This document shows positions 45,501 to 51,756 of a DNA stretch of 64,000 nt, one piece after another; positions within the stretch are counted from its first letter, which is position 1, and every line of letters starts with the position of its first letter. Below the pieces are notes generated by a model. The model searched no databases. It was not told the DNA's origin and saw only the letters and a list, made by a program, of their open reading frames with translations. Where the stretch lies: positions 434,001 to 498,000 of the forward strand of contig NZ_JABWGN010000001.1 of NCBI RefSeq assembly GCF_013363975.1, given 5' to 3'. Source of the DNA: Nonomuraea montanisoli (lineage in GTDB: Bacteria; Actinomycetota; Actinomycetes; Streptosporangiales; Streptosporangiaceae). The position numbers were made by a program, and so were the translations under genes.

Positions 45501-48084
45501 GCTGGACCGCGCGCTCCACGTCCTTGACCCTCAGGTCGGCCGGAGCGGCTCCGTAGATCGTGCGCATGGCCTCGTGCAGGTTCCTGACGTAATCGATCTG
45601 GTCCCAGCTGGTGACGCCGTTCTCGAAGAGCCAGTCGGCATGGTCCAGCACGCGCAAATGGTCGAGCAGGTCGCCGTTCTGGTGCGGGTACTGGTGCAGC
45701 AGGTCGCGCAGGTGGGGCGGTATGGCGAGGTTGTCGGCCACGTGCTCCGAGCGGGAGAACTCGTGGGCCCGCACCCGGTAACCGGCCTCGCCGACGCTCC
45801 CGCCCTCGCGATGCCCGGGCGTGTCCACCCGCCGGCCCTCGGCCTCCGCCCGCCGCAACAGGCCCTCGATGCGCTGCAGGTGATGGTCCCGCAGACCGGC
45901 CAGCGGCGGCACCTCGTGACCGAGGTGGTCGACCATCAGCTCACCGTCGCCCCAGCGGGGGGCGGCCGCGTCGGCCATGAGGTTGGGGCCGAATGCGCGA
46001 CCGCCACTCGTCAGCGTCCGGCGTTCGGCGTAGCGGGCGTCGCGGTACTCGTCCATCAGGCCGAGGTGGTGCCCCAGCTCGTGCGCCTGGATGTGCGGCG
46101 CGTCACCGGCGTACCAGGTGACCTGGGTGGCGCGCCCCTCTCCCCCCAGGAAGGTGACCACGTCGTCGGCGCCCGGCTTGGCGCCGTCGGCCCGCTCGAA
46201 CGTGAGCCTGACGTGGAGCTGGCTGCCGTCCGAGAGCCGGTGCTGGTGGTTGAAGTAGAGGTCGACGCCGTCCATCGCGCTCGCCTGCATGTACAGGGCC
46301 TTGGCGTGCGTGACACCGAGGCCGGCCACCCAGCGGACCTTGACCTCGACCTCGGTGACCCATCGCGTCTCACCACCCGCGCGCACGCCGATGCGGCGGA
46401 CCGTCACGTCGGCCGACCGGTCGAGGTCCGCCTTCTTGCGCGCCGTCGCCTCCGTCTCGGGGAACCGGTTGTCCCGGTTCACGCCCGAACGGTCCTCCAC
46501 CCGGTACGCGGGGGCGTCCTCGCGGAGGTGGGCCCATTCGCTCGCCCGCAGAGCCTCGCGCGGCTCGATGCGGTTGGCCTGGGCGCCCCGGAGCTGGGCC
46601 AGTTCCTCCACGGTGTGGACGGGGAGGAGGGGAGGGCGCATGTCCGGGCTGACCACGGCGCCGCCCGGAAGGCGGACGATCGGATTCGGGACGCCGTCAC
46701 GGGCGGCACGGGGTGACGCGGGGACGTCCGCCTGCTCCCGCTGGGCGGCCGCCACGGCCGGGTCGTCGCCCCGTGCCCCCTGACCGTGCTCGCCGGGATG
46801 GTGGGAGGCCGCCGCTTCGGTGCGGCGGCCGGTGAACGTGGTGTCCGAGTCCTCGAAGCGCACCGAGCCCGCGGGCGGGCCGCCGTCCCCCTGCCGGGCG
46901 GCGTGCGGGGCGGGGGTGTCCGAGGAGGAGGCGTGGGTGGGCTGAGGGTCGTGCGGGACGGCGCGGTTGATCATCGCGTCCACCGTGCCGCGGTCGGCCG
47001 TCTGGACGTGCCCTCCACGGTCCGGCCCGGCCTGCGGCGCGTCCGCCAGGACCGTGTGCCGGGAGTGCTCTCCGGCGGGCACGTCGACGTCCGGCCGCCT
47101 TCGCGCTCCTCCCGACTCTCCGTCGGCGGGATGGTCACCGGGCGGGAGGGGGTCCCCCTTCACCCCGCGATGGGCGGGCTCCGGCCCGGAAGGGAGGGAC
47201 GGGGACGCGTCGAGGTCCGCGTCGATCGCCTTCGCGGCGCCCCCCAGGTGCTTCACGCCGCCCCCGGGGCTCCAGGTCCCCCAGTGGGCGTCGGCGCCTC
47301 CGACGGCGCCCGAGGTCATGCCCTTCAGCACGAGCTTCCAGTCGACGCCGTCCCTGCCGTCGAGGAGCTCGGAGACCAGCGTCGCCCCGCCGCCGGCCAG
47401 CGCGGAGTGCGCCATCAGCGTCCACAGCGACCGTACGGGCATCGCCCAGGCCAGGCCCGTCATCAGCCCGCCGTTCAGCGCGCCCATGCCCGCGGACGTG
47501 CCGACCTGCTTCCAGTCCACGCCGTCGCGCCTCGACTGCGTCGCCTGCACCAGGAGGTCGAGGCCGCCCATCAGGCCGCCGAACAGCGCGATGTTGAGCA
47601 GCAGCCGCCTGGCGAACTGCTTGACCGTCCACCGCGCGGCCTGGGCCCGCAGCTTCATCAGCCGCAGCGCCAGGCGTCCCGCCGGGGTCATCAGGGCCAG
47701 CGACAGGGCCACGAGCTGCACCACCAGCAGCAACACCGTGAGGCGCATCAGCCGCTTGGTGAACTGGATCTGCACCCCGAGGTCGTTGCACGCGATGGCC
47801 AGCCCGACCAGCCGGGACACCAGCGAGGCGCGCCGGCCGCCCACCTCCCGCCGGACCCGCGCGACGAAGGCGCGCAGCGCGGCGCCGTCCCAGGAGTCGC
47901 CGATGCCCCGCAGCAGCCCGGCCCCGTCGCCGTCGGCCCCCCGCGCGACGCCCTTCGCGGCGGCGAGCAACGCGTCGGCCAGCCGGAACAGGGCGTTCTC
48001 GTCGCCCTTCGGCCAGTCGGTCCCCAGCACCCACCCCACCCACGGGCGGATCCAGGCCGGCACCGGGATGCCGTCGATCCACAT
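42493..48084 (-). CDS. giant ESX effector: WXG-type N-terminus, membrane helices and three metalloprotease-like domains
   Basis: This 1863-residue protein starts MWIDGIPVPAWIRPWVGWVLG. An N-terminal helical domain has WDG (IGDSWDGAALRAFVARV), then hydrophobic helices (residues 115-260) and a disordered region (290-510). A metalloprotease-like module follows at about 570-745 with HELGHHLGLMDEY at 668-680: two His and Glu of HExxH, then a Gly and acidic residues. Related modules at about 1085-1210 and 1305-1455 keep the surrounding motifs (FNHQHRL, QLHVRVxxER, LAGLRDRHL) but lack HExxH. Helical segments follow modules 1 and 3. The C-terminus (PGANVRAELGEWSLKRGRLY) is unrecognised. It is probably exported as an envelope or extracellular protease. 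The small gene at 48091 precedes it. Confidence 0.75.
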   Translation of the reverse strand: MWIDGIPVPAWIRPWVGWVLGTDWPKGDENALFRLADALLAAAKGVARGADGDGAGLLRGIGDSWDGAALRAFVARVRREVGGRRASLVSRLVGLAIACNDLGVQIQFTKRLMRLTVLLLVVQLVALSLALMTPAGRLALRLMKLRAQAARWTVKQFARRLLLNIALFGGLMGGLDLLVQATQSRRDGVDWKQVGTSAGMGALNGGLMTGLAWAMPVRSLWTLMAHSALAGGGATLVSELLDGRDGVDWKLVLKGMTSGAVGGADAHWGTWSPGGGVKHLGGAAKAIDADLDASPSLPSGPEPAHRGVKGDPLPPGDHPADGESGGARRRPDVDVPAGEHSRHTVLADAPQAGPDRGGHVQTADRGTVDAMINRAVPHDPQPTHASSSDTPAPHAARQGDGGPPAGSVRFEDSDTTFTGRRTEAAASHHPGEHGQGARGDDPAVAAAQREQADVPASPRAARDGVPNPIVRLPGGAVVSPDMRPPLLPVHTVEELAQLRGAQANRIEPREALRASEWAHLREDAPAYRVEDRSGVNRDNRFPETEATARKKADLDRSADVTVRRIGVRAGGETRWVTEVEVKVRWVAGLGVTHAKALYMQASAMDGVDLYFNHQHRLSDGSQLHVRLTFERADGAKPGADDVVTFLGGEGRATQVTWYAGDAPHIQAHELGHHLGLMDEYRDARYAERRTLTSGGRAFGPNLMADAAAPRWGDGELMVDHLGHEVPPLAGLRDHHLQRIEGLLRRAEAEGRRVDTPGHREGGSVGEAGYRVRAHEFSRSEHVADNLAIPPHLRDLLHQYPHQNGDLLDHLRVLDHADWLFENGVTSWDQIDYVRNLHEAMRTIYGAAPADLRVKDVERAVQLFYYLGADLDGRSILEDAATVLGDSEPVTPRTLEGLARLAEWNSHMYGTPRAHEIGPEALHRAAAEFFAKPPGPELTRRAAELFATAAEHSTMLSDGRVDHGVITQKLRELQNGPWWGRAIDGEDFGRMVDRLYGVDSRPGGTMPSPARPGGPDEPHPFPPNHEIAPRERAAVAAMLDDWGAHPFALDPEHAVAPSRSEAQRAHADVLTLRAADAGASRVEQRRFEGYDAAGERRHITEYTVRLRFAWPDLSPQEMRAFNARLQEGLDRYVNGRHRTADGDQLHVRVQVERAVGPWMGTVARGDHSTARGPLDFRTEAPDLVLVQQVVRQLGMEPVKAPTWLDPAWADRSDLVRHDTETAHAGVQDGSAPEPRASANDAGPRAPLVAAGEMREILRQEYAYALDPRRTVSERSMAEVRQDVEAHVVTRDAAHTLEVRRMQARAADGRLQRVTEFTLTLRYGAPKDLSPQAALKLFSDVRDAVDLHFNHQHRLPVDRSQLHVRVRFERAPAGAGKGERVELTRRVPERWKTWAEQPMLAELAPLHLHAQKIGQLLGLDLESLDPRMRKTTRVLDLEQPARDGSVMGPAVVQWARPGRGWVGVHDLQRLAVPELAGLRDRHLWALNEHLIREDVPEPMIPLHRLPHGEPLVPTPWSRTDPERGMVPNHIRVLLKRFPVDGSWLEHARLLDRVVTLFGDNRVGDRLTFNQITPEHLRYTRALGDLAAEVYGAHRDHSFNAEELIRLHGLTVWLGRGPYEALPDGGWLRDAVNELLGRPPEQPLTEKDVHFLGGLAGRHDRTPLGVREERSPAALLERAKQELDQAPLTVRAALDDAATPLERAAARWGDRGEDVVEAAPHELPPGETLRDVLRSESADPDAVEAWLRRVAEVEYPGANVRAELGEWSLKRGRLYFSLDYRAVEGPGARGLPLARAQYVLSVTTDGRLVATHHAPRLAPSARPVDAQRVKLAWTRRSEMLDNAYIATGVTEIRYPGYDVVRLITPP

Positions 48085-48090
48085 GCGTGC

Positions 48091-48420
48091 TCAGCGCTCC
48101 GACTGCTGCCTGGCCGTGTCGTAGTTCTTGGCGCTGGTGCGCATGCCCTCGTGGGTGCCCTCCAGCTCGGCGATGTAGGCGTGGAACTCCTCGATGACCG
48201 CGTCGCGCCGCTTGGGGAAGGACTTGTCGAGCTCGGCGCCGTACATGTCGTCCCCCATGGGGCGGCCCTCACGGGCGAACACGCCGAGCAGCTCGTCACG
48301 CAGGGCGCGCGCGTGGTCGGCCTCCTCGCGGGCCTCCTCGGCCCGGCGACGGATGCCGGACGCGCTCGCGTCGTAGCCGTCGGACGGGTGCCCCAAGAGT
48401 TTCTCCTTCATCACGGACAT
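48091..48420 (-). CDS. small helical partner of the giant effector
   Basis: This protein of about 109 residues is helical and charged (GIRRRAEEAREEADHARALR and RRDAVIEEFHAYIAELEGTH). It has no signal peptide and lies 6 bp upstream of the metalloprotease gene, as small WXG100-like proteins do for large LXG/WXG effectors. No WXG turn is clear; the segment between the helices is GRPMGDDMYG. The start could be ATG 48420 or ATG 48408, neither with a strong ribosome site. It is divergent from the next gene, which is 60 bp away. Confidence 0.6.
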   Translation of the reverse strand: MSVMKEKLLGHPSDGYDASASGIRRRAEEAREEADHARALRDELLGVFAREGRPMGDDMYGAELDKSFPKRRDAVIEEFHAYIAELEGTHEGMRTSAKNYDTARQQSER

Positions 48421-48482
48421 CAAGATTGTTGTCCACTATGCTCGGTTTTCGCTCGCTTCGTAGCAAGAAGGCGGTTAGTTCC

Positions 48483-48794
48483 ATGAGTGAATGGGTGGAC
48501 GTCCACTTCCAGGCTCTCGAAACGTGCGGCAAGAGGGCCCGCTCCGCGGCGAACATGCTCACCGTGGAGGACGTCTTCCAGGACTCCTCGGCGAAGAAGC
48601 CCGCCGACGCCGCGCAGGCGAGCATGTTCGGCGACCTGAGCCACTCCGGGGCGCTCGCCGGCAAGGTCAACGACGTCTGGTCGGCGCTCAAGGAGGAGCT
48701 CGGCACGGGCCGCAGCCGCCTCCAGGGCGTGGAGAAGGCGATCGACCAGGTGGAGACGAACTTGCGCAAGGCGACGAAGGCGGCCACGGTATGA
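48483..48794 (+). CDS. small WXG100-like protein, partner of the transglycosylase
   Basis: This 103-residue protein starts at ATG 48483 (MSEWVDVHFQALETCGKRAR). Two helices are separated by LTVEDVFQDSSAKKPADAAQ. The second has VWSALKEELGTGRSRLQGVEKAI. It overlaps the transglycosylase gene by 4 nt (ATGA), so the two are translationally coupled and probably exported together. A canonical WXG is not present. Confidence 0.65.
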   Translation: MSEWVDVHFQALETCGKRARSAANMLTVEDVFQDSSAKKPADAAQASMFGDLSHSGALAGKVNDVWSALKEELGTGRSRLQGVEKAIDQVETNLRKATKAATV

Positions 48795-49981
48795 GCGGGG
48801 GGACTCCGGCGACGCTGGCCGGGATCGCCTCGCTGCGGGCCAAGGTGAAGGGCGACCCGCAGGCGATCCGCGACCACGCGGCCGCGTTGCGGGTGGCCGC
48901 CGGCCACGTCGCGAGCGCCACCGGCAAGCTCCCCTCGGCCGTCAAGGCGGTCAACGCGGCGTGGGAGGGCGCCTCGGCCGACGCCTTCGCCGGCTACATG
49001 AGCGCCTACCCGAAGGCCGGCACCGGCCTCAAGGAGGCGCTCAACGCCTGCGCCGACGCCCTCGACCGGGCCGCGAGCACCCTGGAGGACGCGTACTCCA
49101 AGATCGGCGCCCTGTACGACGACGCGGTGTCCCGCTCGAACACGTACAAGCAGCGCTATCTCCAGCTGAACCCGGACGCCAAGGAGAGCGACGCCGAGAC
49201 GGCGCTGGCCGCCACGACGATCGTCAGCGGCAACGTCACCCGCGCCCAGGAGATCGTGGCCAAGGCCGACTCGGTGCTCGGCGAGGTGAAGAAGGCCCTG
49301 GACGGCCAGGTCGGCTCCGACAAGGAGTTCGGCTTCTTCGGCGCGATCAGGGGCGCCGGCGGCGCCGACTTCGAGCCGGGCACCAAGAAGGTGGAGTGGA
49401 TCAGGACGTCCGCCAAGGACCGCACGGCGCTCCAGGCCGCCGCCACCGACGAGTCCGGCGTGACGATGGGCGTCAGCGGCAGCGGAAGCGTCGCGGGCGG
49501 GGGCGGCGGAGGCGGGTACGCCTACGCCGGCGGCACCTCGTCGGCGGGCAGCGTCCCCCTGCCCCGGGCCGACATCGTCGCGTACATCAAGGAGGCGATC
49601 CGGGTCATCAGGTCGCCGGAGATGTCCTCGGCCATCGAGGCCAAGCAGCGGGGCCTGCTGAACAAGCTCAAGGACCTCGACCCGGACGACCCCAGGGACA
49701 TCCAGCGGATCTGGACGATCATCTACCACGAGTCCGGCGGCAACCCCAGCGCCATCAACAACTGGGACATCAACGCCAGGAACGGCATCCCGTCCCAGGG
49801 CCTGATGCAGACGATCCCGCCCACGTTCCAGTCGAACGCGCTGCCGGGCCACGGGAAGATCCTGGAGCCGGTGGACAACATCATCGCCGGCGTCCTCTAC
49901 ACCTACCGCCGCTACGGCTCGCTGGCCGGGCATCCCGGCATCAGCTCGCTGGAGAGCGGCGGCGGGTACCGGCCCTACTGA
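48791..49981 (+). CDS. ESX-exported lytic transglycosylase (WXG domain plus SLT domain)
   Basis: This 396-residue protein has a WXG-type N-terminus (VNAAWEGASADAFAGYMSAY near residue 55) continuing in helices to about 200, then a Gly/Ala linker. The C-terminal domain (about 265-396) is a soluble lytic transglycosylase fold. The catalytic Glu is E314 in IIYHESGGNPSAINNWD, followed by the GLMQTIPPTFQ motif. The enzyme cleaves the glycan backbone of peptidoglycan. With no signal peptide, the WXG domain should direct it to the ESX channel. The overlapping small gene upstream is its likely partner. Confidence 0.85.
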   Translation: MSGGTPATLAGIASLRAKVKGDPQAIRDHAAALRVAAGHVASATGKLPSAVKAVNAAWEGASADAFAGYMSAYPKAGTGLKEALNACADALDRAASTLEDAYSKIGALYDDAVSRSNTYKQRYLQLNPDAKESDAETALAATTIVSGNVTRAQEIVAKADSVLGEVKKALDGQVGSDKEFGFFGAIRGAGGADFEPGTKKVEWIRTSAKDRTALQAAATDESGVTMGVSGSGSVAGGGGGGGYAYAGGTSSAGSVPLPRADIVAYIKEAIRVIRSPEMSSAIEAKQRGLLNKLKDLDPDDPRDIQRIWTIIYHESGGNPSAINNWDINARNGIPSQGLMQTIPPTFQSNALPGHGKILEPVDNIIAGVLYTYRRYGSLAGHPGISSLESGGGYRPY

Positions 49982-49991
49982 GCCGGCACGG

Positions 49992-50813
49992 TCAGGGGGT
50001 CCTCGGCTCGCCCTTCTTCTGCATGGGCTCGACCCAGTCGAACTGGTCGTAGCCGGGCGGCAGGTCACCGGGCTTGGCCGGGGCGCGGAAGGACGGGTAC
50101 TTGCTCACGTTCATGGTGGCCTGGGTGAAGTCCACGGCCGCCGCGCCGCTCGGCAGCACGTAGCCGAACTGGTGCTGCCTGCGGACCATGGTCATCACGT
50201 TGTCCAGGGCGCCCTGCAGGGAGGAGCCGAGGATCAGCGTCATGGCGGCCACGCCGCCGTTGGCCCCGGCCGCGATGGCCGCCTCCAGCATGCCGCCCCA
50301 GAACTTGGTGTGCGGGAACGCCTTGAGCCTCTTGGCGAAGACCAGCAGCACCGCCGTCATGGTGGCGAGCACGGCGAGCCGCACCCAGTAGCTCCGGTAG
50401 CCGGCGGCGACCTCGTCCAGCACGGCCGCGATCTCGCCGAGGGCGCCGCGCAGCGCGCCGACCTCCCGGCTGAACAGCGACACCACGCGCTCGAACTCCT
50501 GCTGGTCCCCCGCGATCCAGCCGTTCTGCGAGGCCCGGGTGAGCTGCGGCAGGAGCTGCTTGATGCCGTCGTCCAGGCGGGCCGACACGCCGTACTTCCA
50601 GTTGGCGGCGGCCTGCGCCATGGCCGGCTCGTTGGCGATGGCCATGCTGGCGATGACGCCCGCCGGCACCAGCCAGAGCGACATCTTGCCGAGCCGCTTG
50701 ACCTGCGTCAGCACCTTGGGCCCGAGCGGCTCGGGTGTCGGGGGCTTGGGGTACGGGCTGTACGGTCCGAGAATGGGGAGAGGGCCGTACGCGGAGCTGC
50801 CGAAGGGTCCCAT
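49992..50813 (-). CDS. ESX-locus membrane protein with Pro/Tyr-rich tail
   Basis: This 273-residue protein has an N-terminal Pro/Tyr/Gly tail (GPYSPYPKPPTPEPLGPKVL). A first helix (LWLVPAGVIASMAIA) is followed by a helical region (EFERVVSLFSREVGALRGAL), a second and possibly third helix (WVRLAVLATMTAVLLVFA and IAAGANGGVAAMTLILG) and a C-terminal Pro/Lys tail. It is co-transcribed with the small gene at 50815 (1-bp gap). The architecture resembles the proteins at 26395 and 33203. Its role is unknown. Confidence 0.6.
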   Translation of the reverse strand: MGPFGSSAYGPLPILGPYSPYPKPPTPEPLGPKVLTQVKRLGKMSLWLVPAGVIASMAIANEPAMAQAAANWKYGVSARLDDGIKQLLPQLTRASQNGWIAGDQQEFERVVSLFSREVGALRGALGEIAAVLDEVAAGYRSYWVRLAVLATMTAVLLVFAKRLKAFPHTKFWGGMLEAAIAAGANGGVAAMTLILGSSLQGALDNVMTMVRRQHQFGYVLPSGAAAVDFTQATMNVSKYPSFRAPAKPGDLPPGYDQFDWVEPMQKKGEPRTP

Positions 50814-50814
50814 G

Positions 50815-51138
50815 TCAGCGGTACTTCACGATGCTGTGGTCCTCGGCGGCCCGCCAGTTGCGCTGGCACTGGTCGAGCGTCCGCACCCAGCTCTCGACCG
50901 CCTCCTGGGCATCGCCGAGCAGGCCGTCGGCCTCGCGGCGGATGGCGTCGTAGGTCGTTCCGATGACATGGTCGCCCACGATGCCGAAGCCGGGCGGGTC
51001 GATGGTCAGCGTGGCGACGATGTGCCGGAGGTGGACGAGCCACTCCTTCAGCTCGTCGTCGCACCGGTCGCGGACATGCGCGATCGTGTGGGACGTGACG
51101 TTGATTTCCTGCCCGGGCGTGGCTGCCAATGTGCTCAC
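50815..51138 (-). CDS. small helical ESX-associated protein
   Basis: This 107-residue protein has a two-helix pattern. The N-terminus is beta-like (GQEINVTSHTIAHVRDRCDD), followed by LKEWLVHLRHIVATL and, in the second half, AQEAVESWVRTLDQCQRNWR. No WXG turn is clear, although RNWRAAEDHS may be a relic. It precedes the membrane protein gene by one base and is divergent from the second YbaB gene. Function is inferred only from the setting. Confidence 0.5.
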   Translation of the reverse strand: MSTLAATPGQEINVTSHTIAHVRDRCDDELKEWLVHLRHIVATLTIDPPGFGIVGDHVIGTTYDAIRREADGLLGDAQEAVESWVRTLDQCQRNWRAAEDHSIVKYR

Positions 51139-51194
51139 ATGTACGGATTTTGCATGATTCAGAGGGGCGCGAATCGTGATCCGGACAGCTTTAA

Positions 51195-51227
51195 TGATCA
51201 GTTAGACGCCCCGTCAGGCACTGATCA
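51195..51227. promoter_or_regulatory. inverted repeat upstream of the second ybaB-like gene
   Basis: TGATCAGT (51195-51202) and ACTGATCA (51220-51227) are a perfect 8-bp inverted repeat with a 17-nt spacer in a 123-bp divergent promoter region. It could be an operator. Confidence 0.45.
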
Positions 51228-51261
51228 GCATGCGTTCACCTGCCGGCGGTGGCGTGAACGC

Positions 51262-51684
51262 ATGGACTTCACGGAACCCCACCTCGGCGACCTCGACCGG
51301 ATCCTGCGGGACAGCGAGCGCACGATGCGCGAGCTGGAGCAGGCCATGCAGGAGCTGAGCCGACTGACCGGAACGGGCGAGAACCGCGCGGGAACGGTGA
51401 CGGCGCGGGTGGACTCCGAGAGCCGGCCGATCGAGGTGCGGATCAGCGCCCGGGCCATGCGCCTCGACCCGGACGAGCTGGGAGAGCACGTGGTCGAGGC
51501 CGTGCGGGCCGCCCAGGAGGACCACGAGCGCCAGGCCCGCGAGCTGATGGCCTTCTCCCCGGCCCCCGACCCCTCCGCGCTGGGCACGTTCAGGCGCGAC
51601 GTGGAGGAGATGCAGGACGCGTACCGGCGCGAGATGGGCGAGCGCATGGACGGCGTGCGCCGGCGCCGCCAGGACGACTTCTGA
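51262..51684 (+). CDS. second YbaB/EbfC-family protein
   Basis: This 140-residue protein starts at ATG 51262. The N-terminal helix (LGDLDRILRDSERTMRELEQ) is followed by a strand block (AGTVTARVDSESRPIEVRIS, then ARAMRLDPDELGEHV), the core of the YbaB fold, and a long C-terminal helix. It differs from the copy at 33998 in lacking its acidic EDG loop. By analogy with EspL it may be a chaperone for secreted proteins of the locus. Whether the two copies pair with each other is unknown. Confidence 0.75.
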   Translation: MDFTEPHLGDLDRILRDSERTMRELEQAMQELSRLTGTGENRAGTVTARVDSESRPIEVRISARAMRLDPDELGEHVVEAVRAAQEDHERQARELMAFSPAPDPSALGTFRRDVEEMQDAYRREMGERMDGVRRRRQDDF

Positions 51685-51700
51685 GCCCACGGACACGGGA

Positions 51701-51735
51701 ACGGCGGCCGGGAGGATCGTCCTCCCGGCCGCCGT
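51701..51735. terminator. bidirectional terminator, 16-bp perfect stem
   Basis: ACGGCGGCCGGGAGGA (51701-51716) pairs with TCCTCCCGGCCGCCGT (51720-51735) over a 3-nt loop between convergent genes. Confidence 0.85.
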
Positions 51736-51756
51736 CATGTCAGGGGCCGGCGGGGG

